From: Calamus simplicifolius
Taxonomy: Eukaryota; Streptophyta; Magnoliopsida; Arecales; Arecaceae
DNA: 64,000 nucleotides
Assembly (NCBI GenBank): GCA_900491605.1
Contig: UESW01003828.1
Span: 1,596,257 to 1,660,256 of the forward strand
Reading direction: 5' to 3'
The translations under genes and the position numbers were made by a program. Every line of letters begins with the position of its first letter. Position 1 is the stretch's first letter. Positions 1-10,924 of this stretch are shown here, piece after piece. The notes under the pieces were generated by a model, which saw only the letters and a list, made by a program, of their open reading frames with translations, was not told the DNA's origin and did not search any database.

Positions 1-1330
1 CTGAATGGGATGAGCAAGACAAAAAATTAGCTCAATTAAATGCTAAGGCTATGAATGTTCTTTATTGCTCTCTTGATGCAAATGAGTTTAATTGTATGTC
101 TGCTAAGGAAATATGGGATAGACTTGAAGTCACCCATGAGGGTACAAATCAAGTCAAGGAATCCAAAATAAATATGCTTGTTCATAAGTATGAATTATTT
201 AAGATGGATCCTGCTGAAAATATTACTGATATGTTTATAAGATTTACTGATATTATTAATGGATTGAAAAGTCTTGAAAATCTTATGCTAACAGTGATCT
301 TGTTAGAAAAATCTTAAGATCTTTACTAGGACATGGGAAGCAAAAGTCACTGCAATTCAAGAAGCAAAAGATCTCAATAATTTATCACTTGAAGAGTTGG
401 TCGGTTCTTTGATGACTCATGAGCTTCAGCAACGATAACATATCGATGAAGATGAATCAAAGAAGAAAAGGACTATGGCTTTGAAGAGTGTAACTCAAGA
501 AGATGAAAGTGAAGAAACCACTAGTGATAGTGAGAAAGATGATGAAATGTCACTTATTTCAAGGAAAATTAAAAGGTTCATGAAAAAAAGAAATTTGGAA
601 AAAAAAATAATTTGTCAAAGGAGACCATAGCAAAGATAAGAGTGAACCTCTACATGCTATGAGTGCAAGAAGCCTGGACACATCAGACAGATTGTCCACT
701 ATTAAAGAAAGGATCTAAAAGAATAAAGAAGAAGGCAATGATGGCCACTTGGAGCGATAGTGAAGCAACAAGTTCAGAAGATGAAGAGAAAACTGAAGTT
801 GCAAATGTTTGCTTCATGGCTGATAATGATGAGGTAAGCTCTAACTTTTTAGATGACTTTACCTTTGATGAATTACAATGTGCATTTTATGAACTTATTG
901 ATGATTTTGCAAATTTAAGTTCAAAAAGCAAAGAATTAAAAATAAATCAAAAATCTTACTCTTGAAAAAGAAAGAATTTCAAAGGATAATGAATCATTGT
1001 TAAAGGAAAACCAAGATTTGAAAAATGAAGTGGATAAATTAAAACCAATTGTTGAAAAATTAGAAATGATTTTAAATAGTCAAAGAGCTATTTACAATAG
1101 AGCTGTCTTGGATACAATACTTTTAAAAGATAAAATTTTTAAAAAATATTTATGAGCATGCTGATGATTCTACTAAGATTACATGTTTTAAATGTGGAAA
1201 AATTGGACACAAAGCTTATATTTGTCAAACACAAAAGATAAGAAAAATATGGGTTCCAAAAGGAACCATCTTGACTAACCCCAAAGGACCCAATAAAGCT
1301 TGGGTACCTAAAAACAAAAATTAAAATTAT
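1..1330 (+). pseudogene. gag: copia gag (capsid-nucleocapsid), broken
   Basis: The capsid part is readable from the left edge to about 317 (a UBN2-type segment with KEIWDRLEVTHEGTNQVK), then shifts frame near 300-330 and continues as a helix-rich stretch to about 440, where a stop follows. A first zinc knuckle (CYECKKPGH) is encoded near 656-690 but its last cysteine is lost to a frameshift. A second, complete CX2CX4HX4C knuckle (CFKCGKIGHKAYIC) is at about 1183-1226, followed by a basic KIWVPKGT tail that leads into the protease. Two knuckles about 500 bases apart are common in SIRE-like gag. The protein would package the element RNA; this copy is non-functional. Confidence 0.85.
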
Positions 1331-1334
1331 GTAT

Positions 1335-1740
1335 GCAGGTGTGTCTTGCAACCCGAGCAATTAAAAGACAATGGTACTTGGATAGCGGGTGCTCAAGACA
1401 CATGACCGGTGATGAATCGCAATTCATCACTTTGGAAGCAAAAGATGGAGGTGCTGTTACTTTCGGTGATAATGGCCAAGGAAAAATAATTGGCATTGAA
1501 AAATAGGTATCACACCTCATGCTTATATTGATAATGTTTTGCTTGTGAAAGGACTGAAACACAATTTACTTAGCATTAGTCAACTATGTGACAAAGGATT
1601 TAATGTAACTTTTAAATCATCTCTATGCATTGTTAAAAATCCTGCTAATGAAAATATGAAATTTGTTGGTCATAGGCATGGTAATGTATACATTGTTAAT
1701 TTAAATGATTTGCATGATCAAAATATTGATTGATTGCCTA
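1335..1740 (+). pseudogene. copia aspartic protease, broken
   Basis: The active-site motif DSGCSRHMTG is encoded at about 1378-1408, preceded by the typical tryptophan-tyrosine-leucine (WYLDSG). It is the pepsin-like retroviral protease that cuts the polyprotein. A stop (TAG near 1504) interrupts the frame after a conserved glycine-rich stretch; the frame then resumes with NVLLVKGLKHNLLSISQLCD, the standard end of a plant copia protease, at about 1530-1590. The region runs straight into the integrase zinc-binding part. Confidence 0.85.
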
Positions 1741-1754
1741 GTTGCTACAAAATA

Positions 1755-2670
1755 AAACTGATAATAGTTGGTTATGGCATCGTAGGCTAGCTCATGCAAG
1801 CATGGATTTACTATCTAAATTAATTAAGAAGGATTTAGTACATGGTTTGCCAAAACTTATTTTGAAAAAGAAAAATTTGTAATGCTTGTCAATTTGGAAA
1901 ACAAACCCGAGTTTCTTTTAAATCAAAGAATTTAGTTTCAACCACTAGACCTTTGGAGCTCTTGCATATGGATTTATTCGGTCCTACAGAACAACTAGTC
2001 TAGGAGGAAAAAGATACGGTTTTATTGTTATTGATGATTTCTCTCGCTTTACATGGGTTTTATTTCTATCTAGTAAAGACGAAGCATTTTCAGCATTTCA
2101 AAAATTATTCAAAAGAATTACAAATGAAAAGAATTCTTCTATTTTGTCGATACGAAGTGATCATGGAAAAGAATTTGAAAACAAATCTTTTGAAGAATTT
2201 TGTAATGAAAATGGAATTGAACATAATTTTTCTGCACCAAGAACACCACAACAAAATGGAGTAGTTGAAAGAAAGAATAGAACATTAGAGGAAATGGCGT
2301 ACCATGTTGTGTGAAAGCAATCTTCCAAAATATTTTTGGGCAGAAGCTATTAACACTGCATGTTATATTTTAAATCGTGCATTAATCAGACCTGTTTTGA
2401 AAAAGACTCCATATGAACTTTGGAAAGGAAGAAAACCTAATATAAGTTACTTTCATGTTTTTGGATGCCGATGTTTTGTATTAAATAATGGAAAATCAAA
2501 CCTTGATAAATTTGATGCTAAGTCTGATGAAGGAATTTTTCTCGGATATTTTTTACATAGTAGAGCTTTTAGAATATTCAACAAAAAGACTTTAGTAGTT
2601 GAAGAATCAATTCATGTTATCTTTGATGAATCTAATGATCTTCCATCAAGGAAGGAAAAGGTATGAATGA
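1755..2670 (+). pseudogene. copia integrase, broken
   Basis: The GAG-pre-integrase zinc-binding segment starts with WHRRLAHAS near 1768-1800. The catalytic core is spread over three frames: the first aspartate is in VIDDFSRFTW near 2025-2055, the second in IRSDHGKEF near 2150-2175, and the glutamate in NGVVERKNRTLEE near 2255-2290. A frameshift lies near 1990 and another near 2300. The clean stretch 2304-2666 carries the C-terminal part with WAEAINTACYILNR, the KKTPYELWKGRKP motif and FGCRCFV, all hallmarks of copia integrase. It would insert the cDNA with a 5-bp target duplication. Confidence 0.9.
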
Positions 2671-2789
2671 TGCAGATGACATTGAAGATCAATTCAAGGA
2701 CATCACACTAAAGGATAAGAGCGACACAGATACACAAGAGGTAAATGGAGAAGGGAACGCTGACTACCTGAAGCCTCACAAGGTAATGA

Positions 2790-3950
2790 TGAATTAGAAA
2801 GAGGTTGGAGGTATGTTCTTAGTCACCCCAAAGATCTAATTATTGGTGATCCTTCTCAAGGAGTTAGAACTAGATCGTCATTTAGAGATGCTGTAATAAT
2901 TTAGCATTTGTATCTAAAATTGAACCTAAATGTTATGATGATGCTAAAAATGATGTTGATTGGATTAATGCCATGCATGAGGAACTTAACCAATTTGAAA
3001 GAAATAATGTTTGGACTCTTATTGAAAGACCTCATAATCATCAAATTATTGGAACTAAATGGGTTTATAGAAACAAATTAGATGAACATGGTAATATAAT
3101 TAGAAATAAGGCAAGATTGGTAGCTAAGGGTTATAATCAAGAGGAGGGGATTGATTTTGATGAAACTTATGCCCTGTTGCTAGATTAGAAGCTATTAGAT
3201 TACTTCTTGCTTATGCTTGTTATATGAATTTTAAATTGTATCAAATGGATGTTAAAAGCGCTTTCTTGAATGGATATATTGCTGAACAAGTTTTGTGGAA
3301 CAACCACCCGGCTTTGAAAATCACTTGTTTCCAAATCACGTTTACAAATTAAACAAGGCTTTATATGGTTTGAAGCAAGCGCCCCGGCATGGTATGAAAG
3401 ATTAAGCAAATTCTTGATTAGTAATGATTTTATTCGAGGAACTGTGGATACAACTTTATTTATTAAAAAATAAATAAAGATATATTAATTATTCAAATCT
3501 ATGTTGATGATATCATATTTGGTGCCACTAATGATTTTTTGTGCAAAGACTTTGCTAAGCTTATGCAGGGAGAGTTCGAGATGAGTATGATGGGTGAGCT
3601 GACCTACTTCCTCGACTACAAATTAAACAAAGCAAAGATGGGATCTTCATAAGCCAATCCAAATACACCAAAGAAATGATCAAGAAGTTTGGCATGGAGA
3701 CATCCAAGAGTATCGGTACCCCTATGAGCTCATCATGTAGACTTGAATCTTATAATTCTAAAAAATCTGTTGATTTAAAATTATATAGAGGCATGATTGG
3801 ATCATTATTATATTTAACTGCTAGTAGGCCAGATATTTTATTTAGTGTTTGCATGTGTGCAAGATATCAAGCCAATCCTAAAGAATCACACTTGCTTGCG
3901 GTTAAAAGAATATTTAAATATTTAAATGGAACAATAAATTTGGGTATATG
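2790..3950 (+). pseudogene. copia reverse transcriptase, broken
   Basis: RVT_2-type reverse transcriptase. Seen in order: MHEELNQFERNNVWTLIERP (2973-3032), GTKWVYRNK, ARLVAKGYNQ, then the frame shifts at FDETYA (near 3168) and continues with YQMDVKSAFLNG near 3238-3273, PPGFE and LYGLKQAP. The catalytic motif IQIYVDDIIFGAT is at about 3494-3530. The thumb region includes MSMMGELTYFL, and LYRGMIGSLLYLTASRPDI at about 3780-3836. At least three frameshifts break the frame. The domain copies element RNA into DNA in virus-like particles. Confidence 0.9.
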
Positions 3951-4445
3951 GTATGATAAACAATCTAGCATTGATTTAATAGGATACACTGATTCTGACT
4001 TTGCTGGATGTAAATTAGATAGGAAATCAACCACTGGAATTGCCAGTTTCTAGGTGTTAACTTAATTTCATGGTTTAGCAAAAAGCAAACTTCAGTAGCA
4101 TTGTCTACGGCCGAGGCCGAATACATTGCAGCTGGAAGTTGCTGTGCTCAAATTTTATGGATTAAGCAACAGCTAGAAGATTATGGTATTAAACAAAAGG
4201 CTATACCTATAAAATGTGATAATACAAGTGCAATCAATTTAACTAAGAATCCTATTCAACATTCCAGAACCAAACATATTGAAATTAGACATCATTTCAT
4301 TAGAGATCACGTAAATAATGGAAATGTTGTTATTGAATTTCTAAACACTGAAAATCAAATTGCTGATATTTTCACTAAGCCTCTTGATGAAACAAAATTT
4401 TATGAAATCAGAAGAGAATTGGAAATGTTTGATCCAACCATTTAA
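3951..4445 (+). pseudogene. copia RNase H, one frameshift
   Basis: The first catalytic aspartate is in GYTDSDFAG at about 3982-4008, followed by DRKSTTG. A one-base shift near 4052 separates it from the rest, which is open from 4101 to 4442: LSTAEAEYIAAGSC carries the catalytic glutamate, CDNTSAINL the next aspartate, and HIEIRHHFIRDHV with ADIFTKPL the C-terminal signature of plant copia RNase H. The stop at 4443-4445 ends gag-pol. RNase H removes the RNA template during minus-strand synthesis. Confidence 0.9.
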
Positions 4446-4859
4446 TGAATCAATTAATGAATTGATATGATATCTAATTGATGTGACATCTTTTAAATCA
4501 AATCAATTAAAGGGAACATCCTATCAAATTAATTGCTTGAGTATGCTGCATGCTTTAAGTCTTTTCATCTTTATGAATGCCAACTGTTATACTTCCTTAA
4601 ATCTATCCACCAACCGGACGTTTGAAGCCTTTTTGATTTTATTCATGGCAGTTACCTGACCAGGCAACCAAACAGTCACCTGGCCAGCTAACCATCAAGC
4701 CATCTCTCTATATAAACTTTTTACCAAATCAATTCTTTCATTCCACGATCGCCTCCCTCAACGAGCGTCTTCACCGGGCGTCCTCTCTCATCCTCTCTTC
4801 ATTCCATTGATCTCTTTCTTTCCTCCATTCATTCAATCAATCCATCTTGAAGATAGTGG
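4446..4859 (+). promoter_or_regulatory. spacer between pol and third ORF, with TATA box
   Basis: No coding sequence is seen. A good TATA box (CTATATAAAC, about 4709-4718) follows a CCTGGCCAGCTAACC stretch and lies about 150 bases before the ATG of the third ORF, with a pyrimidine-rich leader between them. This would fit a separate promoter for that ORF. Splicing from the genomic RNA is the usual alternative and cannot be excluded. Confidence 0.45.
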
Positions 4860-6390
4860 ATGGCTCCCAAGAAGAAGGCAGTCGCTAGAGATGATGATTG
4901 TGCCGATCTTCGCCGGAAGTCTTCTATTTCTTCATCTCATATCAACTCCCTTCTTGCATCTAAATCCTTTGCTCATGGAAGGTTAGTTGATTTTAACTTC
5001 TTAGAACAAGAAGGTTTTAAAATTGGAAAGCTTTTAATTAATCAAGGTTGGGATAAGCTTCTTTCTACCAAGAGACCTATTTATCCTGAGCTTATTAGGG
5101 AATTCTATGAAAATATCTCTTTTGGTAGTGGAACTATCTCTTCCTTTGTGAAAAAGACTAAAATCGACCTAGACTGCAAAACGTTAGGATGTGCTCTTAA
5201 TATTCCATCTGATGGTTTCTTAGAAGTCCTACCCAGTGAACGTGGATATAAAATAGGTTTAATCCTTAATATTGATGATAGTGAAGCCAGTAATATTGAA
5301 ACTCTAGATGCCAACATGCTATCTGTAGAAAATAGATTGTTTCACAGTATCATCGCCAAAATCCTAGCCCCTCGTGCTGGTTCGTTTAATGTAGTAAATG
5401 ATAGGGACATATGCATAATGTATGACATCTTAATAGAAGACCCTGTTGATCTACCTCAACTGATGTTGACCGTAATGAAAGAATCCTTGTCTAGATCTAA
5501 GGCTGCATTGCCCTACGGAATGTTTCTCACTTATGTATTTGAGTTTTTCAATATTAAGCTTAAGGGAGAAACTGCAGTGGCATTACGTCACTCTGACGTT
5601 TTTAATGCTCATTCACTGCACCGTATGGACTTTGCCAAACGGATGGTATTTGGTTAAAGGTTAGGTCTAGAACTGGTCAGTCTAGTATGCCACCGCCAAC
5701 TGTAATGCCACCGCCAATTGTAACTCAATCTGCTTGTTCTCCTCAGAACTTCTTCAACTTTGACTTCAACCATCCAAATCCTTACCTTGCTGCTATGTCT
5801 GATGATCAAAATCCTTTTCAATCTGATCCACCCAATATGAATGCTCCTGGACCTTCTTATCGTAATGACAATCAAGGTCCTGCTCCTCTTCCTATAGTAT
5901 GTATAAGTGATGATCAAATTCGCCTCATTATCAATGAATTGACCCTTGCCTCTTCTAGTCGAAGCTCTGGAGACAGCGCTTCTTCTGTCAATGATCAGAC
6001 TCTCGTTCCACATATTTCTTCTGTTTTGAAAACATATCTCAGTTTAAACTTATTCTTGAGAAACTTGTCCATGATGTGAACATTCTCAATGGAAGAGTTT
6101 TTCATCACAATGAATCTGTCATGGAGCGGATCCTAAAAGAGATTAATTTCCTAAAAGGTAAGCTTGATAATTTTGAAACTAAGGCAGAGTGGGTAGAGCA
6201 TCGAATGAGATCTACAGAGACCCAGACCCGGGATGCAGCAAATGCTATTGACCATTGGACAGCAACCTTCTCAAGGCTGAGTCAACTCATGGAACTTACA
6301 TCACTCTTTCTGCCGCCTCTGCGCCTGATGCTTCTTTTTCTCATCCGCACCTTTGGACTCCACCACACGGCCTTCCTCCGACAAGCCTGA
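4860..6390 (+). pseudogene. third ORF downstream of pol (env-like position), broken
   Basis: The ATG at 4860 opens a 265-residue frame that starts MAPKKKAV, a basic nuclear-localisation-like start. It contains a globular domain resembling the 'putative plant transposon protein' domain found in extra ORFs of plant retroelements (for example REFYENISF and KILAPRAGSFNV). The stop at 5655 is followed at once by a proline-rich stretch in another frame (5687-6079) and then a helical, coiled-coil-like stretch (6076-6330: KEINFLKGKLDNFETKAEWVEHRM), so a single longer protein has probably been split by frameshifts. I see no signal peptide or membrane span, so the position is env-like but the product is not evidently an envelope. 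Function unknown. Confidence 0.65.
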
Positions 6391-6669
6391 ATCTTCAAAC
6401 AAGCCAAATGTTTTTTCAGTGCATATTTCTTCTTCTATGATGACAAGTGATTATGTTTGACTTATGTTGTAACCGTACTTAGTACTGTTTCTGTGATGCA
6501 TGTTTATGACTATGTTTTATGACTTGAGACCATGGCGTGTAATGTTTGTATTACTCTATTTTGTAATGATCTGAATGATGCTCAAATTATGTATGATTGC
6601 TTACATCTCCTTGATATATTATGCTTGAATTTATTGCAAAACTCTTCAAACTTCTTTTTGATTAATGAC
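6391..6669 (+). other. 3' untranslated region of the copia element
   Basis: T-rich sequence between the third ORF and the first polypurine tract. Short ORFs here show no family features. Nothing else is seen. Confidence 0.5.
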
Positions 6670-6863
6670 AAAAAGGGGGAGAAGATTATTGCATACATTA
6701 AGGAATGGAGTAAAGTAATAACTCCATATATTCAGGGGGAGAAAAAGAGTTCACTTATTCAGATTGACAGGGGGAGAAATAAATGTCTTTCTGATTACAC
6801 TCATGTCTACTTCCTATATTTGCTTCTTGTGCTTAAAGGTTTTGTCATCCAAAAAGGGGGAGA
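6670..6863 (+). other. four polypurine tracts
   Basis: The core AGGGGGAGA occurs four times, at about 6674-6682, 6734-6742, 6769-6776 (shorter start, CAGGGGGAGA) and 6855-6863. The last abuts the LTR and is the functional primer site for plus-strand synthesis. Multiplied tracts before the 3' LTR are a known Sirevirus feature. Confidence 0.8.
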
Positions 6864-7009
6864 TTGTTGACCCCAGATTGATTTTGATGATTACAAAACA
6901 GATAGGCAACTCTAAGCTTGATACAGGGAAGTTCGGTCACCTTGCAAGTAAGTCTGCATGCAAAATTTCATTGGTAAGAAAGTACTTCATTTAATTTGCT
7001 TTGAATATT

Positions 7010-7965
7010 TTTATTAGCTTGGGAGTTAACTGGTTAGCTAGCTTGTTATTCCATTTAGCTAACTGGCACGACTTTCAGCTAGCTGGGAATCATTTACATT
7101 GCTTAGGCCGAACGATCTTATATTTTAGCTAGCTGTTTAGCTAGCTTGTTAGCTAGCTGAAGGTTCTTCAGCTAACTAAAATGCTCGTCACAGTGCTTGG
7201 CCGAACGCTCTATAAATTTAGCTAGCTAGTTGGCTAGCTTGTTAGCTAACTGGAATACGTCTTTAGCTAACTCCAGTTGCCTGGCCGAATAGTATTAAAT
7301 TCTAGTTAACTGGTGAGCTAGCTGCAAGATTTTCTAGCTAGCTTTCTTTTAGTTAACTGCTTAGCTAACTATTTTATCCTGGAGCTAACTGGTTAGTTAA
7401 CTATTTTTCACAGGTAAACGTGTGGCCGTGCGATTTAAAAATTTAGTTAGCTGAAGAGCTAACTCTCCTCTCCACTGGTCGTTTGCTTTCTCTGCTTAGC
7501 TAACTGGAAAGCTAGCTATCTTTTCGTTAGCTAACTAGGAAGCTAGCTATCTTTTCGTTAGTTAGCTGGAGAGCTAACTAAGCTGGGCGGTTTCTGTACT
7601 ATTTTTGAATTAGTTAACTAGTGAGCTAACTGTATCTTTTAGCTAACTGAAGAGCTAACTCCCCATCTCTTGTTATTCTGCAGCCGAGAGGTTCTCTTTT
7701 TTAGTTAGCTGGGGAGCTAACTGGCAATGAACGGCACTTTCTCCTGACTCTTTTGTTTTACCTGTTAGTTAGCTAGAAAGCTAACTATCGATTGTTTAGT
7801 TAGCTGGTGAGCTAACTATGTGTTCTGTACCTTTTTGTCCTGGTCGTTGCTTTTGCTGTTAGTTAGCTGGAGAGCTAACTAGCAACCTGTTTAGCTAACT
7901 AATGAGCTACCTCTGGACGTCTTTTTTAATTGTGACCTCTCTTGTGAGCTAGCTGACTAGCTAGT
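7010..7965 (+). repeat. array of AGTTAGCT...AGCTAACT short hairpins in the LTR
   Basis: The stretch is built from irregularly spaced copies of TTAGCTAACTGG and AGTTAGCTGGNGAGCTAACT. Most pair with each other as 7-8-bp stems with a 4-6-base loop, for example near 7563-7580, 7708-7722, 7768-7786 and 7797-7817. The order and spacing are not a simple tandem period. The GGCCGAA motif recurs between blocks (near 7106, 7199, 7273 and 7989). Confidence 0.85.
7211..7217 (+). promoter_or_regulatory. possible TATA box of the copia LTR
   Basis: TATAAAT follows GGCCGAACGCTC. It is the clearest TATA in the LTR, but it lies only 350 bases from the LTR start. A second candidate (ACTATAAAC near 8832) sits near the expected R region. 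Confidence 0.35.
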
Positions 7966-8596
7966 TGAGGACTTTTGCTTAAGTCTTGGCCGAATGGTTT
8001 CTTGCTTCAGCTGCCTGGAGTTATTCTTTCAGCCAACTACCGCCTGAGTTCTTGAGTTTGCTTTTCTCTCTTACTCTCTCTCTCTACTGCTATTTTAAGC
8101 TACACTTAACTTTTGGATTTTTGAATTTTTGCAGTGCTCTTCCTTCCTCAAATGGAGATCAGCATTCAATGCTTAAGGGAAACATTTATAACGGTTATAT
8201 TTTCTTCCGTTTTTATTTCCATTTGTTCCTAATGTATCTAACGGATCTTTTCTTGTTGGATGATTATAAAAAGGTGGGATTTGAAGCACACCATGACGAT
8301 TCGGAAAAAGAGTTTTTAAAGAGAAAGAAAATCCAAGAAAAGAGCTCATATTGCATATTGTTGAGTGGTTGTTGCTGTGCATTCAAGTTCATTCATTGCT
8401 CCAAAAAGTCGTCCGGATCTTTGAAGCTTTTCAAGCAATCAAGACTTCAGCTACTTCGACCTCGTTCATTTATTGCTGAGTTTATTGCTTCAAAAATTGT
8501 AAAGTATACTCTGAATATTTGCTCATTATGGGAGCTTCTCTTTATCATTCCTTGATCGTTTTTGTAAAAGGGTTAGTGTTAACCCTGATTATTTTG

Positions 8597-8752
8597 GCTT
8601 CCTTGTGCCTTAAAACAAGAGGACCAGCCTAGGTTTGGCTAGGGGATTTGGCTTCCTTGTGCTGTGAAACAAGAGGACTAGCATGGTTTGGCTAGGGGTT
8701 TTTGGCTACCTTGTGCCGTATAAACAAGAGGGCTAGCTTGGTTTGGCTAGAG
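8597..8752 (+). repeat. threefold 50-53-bp direct repeat in the LTR
   Basis: Three adjacent units, each starting TTGGCTNCCTTGTGC, passing through AACAAGAGG and ending GGTTTGGCTAG. The units begin near 8597, 8649 and 8701. They lie just before the conserved LTR segment GAGTGGATGTAGGTGCTGAG. Confidence 0.8.
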
Positions 8753-9004
8753 GTTGTAATCGTTGTTATACGATTAGTGAAATTTTCATAGGTTTTGGGG
8801 AGTGGATGTAGGTGCTGAGTTTGGCACCGAACCACTATAAACTTCTGTGTGTTTGTGGTTATTTGATTCTCTACTGTTATCATTCTGTGCACTCCACTAC
8901 ACCGCTGTAAATCAAAATTAGGGTTTAAGCACATACTTGGATAGTAATCAATTTTTTTTATAACCCAATTCACCCTCCTCTTGGGTTGCTACATCTAGGC
9001 AACA

Positions 9005-9311
9005 CAATGCAATACGGAAAACAAGTGGGCTTAATGAATACGATGGTAAGCCAAAATTTCAAACTCCAATTGGTCAACTTTAACAATGATGCACAAATTT
9101 AATAAGCATCTTGTGTTTCTCTAATATAATGTAGTTCAACTTGGAGAGATGCGATGATTTGAATCACCCAATCTTTAGTTATATTTTAAATATATATTTA
9201 TTAATTTATAATAGTAATAATAAAATTAATCAACTTGAAGATCACAACCATTCATGGTGTAATACTTGTACTTTAGTAACATAATATGGGGGCAAAAAAA
9301 AAAAAAGAACA
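9005..9311. other. AT-rich flank between copia element and element B
   Basis: No gene or repeat is recognised. It ends with a 14-base A run (about 9295-9307) just before the AGTAG target site of element B. The first bases CAATG would be the copia target duplication if its 5' side were visible. Confidence 0.4.
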
Positions 9312-9316
9312 AGTAG
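9312..9316. repeat. target site duplication of element B, left copy (AGTAG)
   Basis: AGTAG precedes the LTR terminus TGTTGCC and is repeated exactly at 18142-18146 after the other LTR terminus. It marks a single insertion event of 9317-18141. Confidence 0.9.
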
Positions 9317-10194
9317 TGTTGCCGCCAAGTCACGTTCCTCCAACACCAAAAAATGAAGATCCTTCTTCTTGAAGAGCTCCTGCAAGAAAGTCCCCGGAGA
9401 CTAGTTGCACCGGTGGGGACCCTTCAATGCTCAAGTAATTAACTTGGGAACGGTAAAGAAAGGAGCTAGTAGAAAGATAGCTAAAGAGCTTGGTTCATAT
9501 CCCTTCCCTCATTGTGAGTGTGGATTTTTAACTGTTTGAAGGTCCCCTTTTTCCTTTTCAAAAGGTGGCTAATCCCGATGTGTCGTTGTACCATAGTGGG
9601 CAGGTGGCCAGGCTGACATGGATAGGTTGCAACCGACACTGGACATGTCAGAGGTATCTTGCCCCGTCGGCCACCTGCCAGGCGCGGCGCCATAGGTGGC
9701 AGGTGGGCCTAGTCGTGTCAAGCGTGCACCATTACGGATAGTGACCACGCGCAGTTGCAGATGGTTAATGGGCCACGTGGCAGCTGCAGATAGTTGGTGG
9801 GCCACGTGGTAGTGTTAGGCGGCTCGAGGAAAAGGGACTCTAGGGCTGAAGCCGAGGGGATGTGAGGTTCGAGGCTGAGGGCACTCCAAGTCCGAGGCCG
9901 AGGGGACATGGGATCTGAGGCCGAAGGGACTCTAGGTTTGAGGCTGAGGGGACATGGGGTCCGAGGCTAAGGGGACGCCAAGTCCGAGGCCGAAGGGACA
10001 TGAGTCCGAGGCCGAAGGGACATAGGGTCCGAGGCCGAGGGCATGCCATGTCCGAGGCCAAGGGGACCTCAGAGGCGGAGGGGGCTTCGGAGGCCGAAGG
10101 GACCTCAGAGGCCGAGGGGGCCTGGAAGCCGAAGCTGAGGGTTCCGTCAGTTGCTTTCTCTGTTAATCCTGACAAGGTTTAATCAGCCACATCA
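9317..10194 (-). mobile_element. 3' LTR of element B
   Basis: Reading on + it starts TGTTGCCGCC and ends CCACATCA; on - it is TGATGTGG...GGCAACA. It matches 17125-18141 and 49218-50068 over most of its length. It includes the CGACGCTCAAGT-type block shared by all Tat LTRs here (near 9425, as CAATGCTCAAGT) and a GAGGCCGAGGGG array near its + strand right end. Confidence 0.9.
9835..10135 (-). repeat. GTCCGAGGCCGAGGGGACATG tandem array in 3' LTR of B
   Basis: Irregular copies of a 20- to 45-bp unit with core GTCCGAGGCCGAGGGGAC. The ends GTCC and GGAC can pair. The array is shorter here than in the partner LTR, which accounts for most of the LTR length difference. Open frames over it on both strands are a by-product of the repeat. 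Confidence 0.8.
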
Positions 10195-10215
10195 GATGCA
10201 CCCTCGCCCCTGAGA
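10195..10215 (-). other. polypurine tract of element B
   Basis: On - the sequence CAGGGGCGAGGGTGCATC abuts the LTR start TGATGTGG. It is purine-rich and in the position of the plus-strand primer; the same layout is seen in C and E. Confidence 0.6.
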
Positions 10216-10924
10216 CAATGCGGGCCCACTCCTACAAGGCGAAAGGGGTGTAAGTCCCCTAGTGGTTGATCCCATCGTGCTGCCAATTGCTGAAGGGCAC
10301 GTGTCCCTGGGTGTAGCGATGCCTTAGTGCGTGTGACTTGAGCGCTGAAGTGTCACCGCCTTGCCAACCATCAAATCTGCGGAGATCTACCTCAAAACGG
10401 GAGTGTCCTCTCAGAAGCTACGAAAAGCAAATGCCATCATTGCCATCATGGTGCTGACGCCAGCGATGCCTCGCCATTGGCCGAAGGCAGAGCGTCTCAT
10501 GTGCCGGGCACCTGCCAAGGCGATTCCGCCTATAGCGGGAGCCCGTGTGGTCGATTAGGTAAGGCGCGATGATTTGAAATTGATAAGTCGGAGGAAAGCT
10601 TCGAGTCTAGTCATTCTGTTCTGAGCTCGTCTCCCTCCTCCGGCTTTCCCGACTTTGTCTTCCTTCTGAGAACTCATTCCTGCTATCCTTCTTTCCTGAT
10701 CCATGTCAGTTCCTTGGTCATTCCCAACTCCATTTTCAGTTCTCATGGCTTTTTCTCCATCCTGATCTTCCTCTACTGCTTTCGAGGATCAGACTTCCTC
10801 CTCAAGGCTTCGCGCCTCTCCATCTCCTGCTCCTTCCTGGTCTTCCTCCTCCACCCCTTTTGAGGACCATGTTCCTCTCTCCCAATGGTGAGTCACTGGT
10901 CAAGCCCCTACCAGGAGTCGCCCA
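10216..10924 (+). other. leader region of the antisense gene in B
   Basis: No coding sequence can be assigned. From about 10620 it is pyrimidine-rich (TCCTCC and TTCCTG runs), as expected of a 5' leader. I do not see a convincing TATA box. By position it should hold the promoter of the antisense gene. Confidence 0.35.

Larger units (their letters stand above)
1..9004 (+). mobile_element. Ty1/copia retrotransposon, Sirevirus (Maximus/SIRE)-like, 5' end outside window
   Basis: The order gag, protease, integrase, reverse transcriptase, RNase H is that of Ty1/copia. A third ORF after RNase H, several polypurine tracts before the 3' LTR and a long LTR (2.14 kb) with short palindromes are features of the Sirevirus group. 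The 5' LTR and the start of gag lie left of the window. Frameshifts and stops occur in every domain, so the copy cannot make a full polyprotein. Assignment to copia is certain from the integrase-before-RT order; assignment to Sirevirus is an inference from the third ORF, tracts and LTR. Confidence 0.9.
6865..9004 (+). mobile_element. 3' LTR of the copia element
   Basis: It begins TGTTGACCCC directly after the last polypurine tract and ends GGCAACA, giving 5-bp inverted termini TGTTG...CAACA and a length of 2140 bp. The end, after CTCTTGGGTTGC, matches the usual 3' end of Sirevirus LTRs. The body holds a hairpin array, a TATA box and a threefold repeat. The 189-codon open frame from 7986 lies entirely inside the LTR and shows no family features. 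Confidence 0.85.

Noticed and set aside
4860..5657. true envelope gene
   Set aside because: No signal peptide, no membrane span, no cysteine pattern; only the position is env-like.
7986..8555. 189-codon open frame, hydrophobic
   Set aside because: It is inside the copia LTR, has no homologue that I recognise and crosses repeated LTR motifs.
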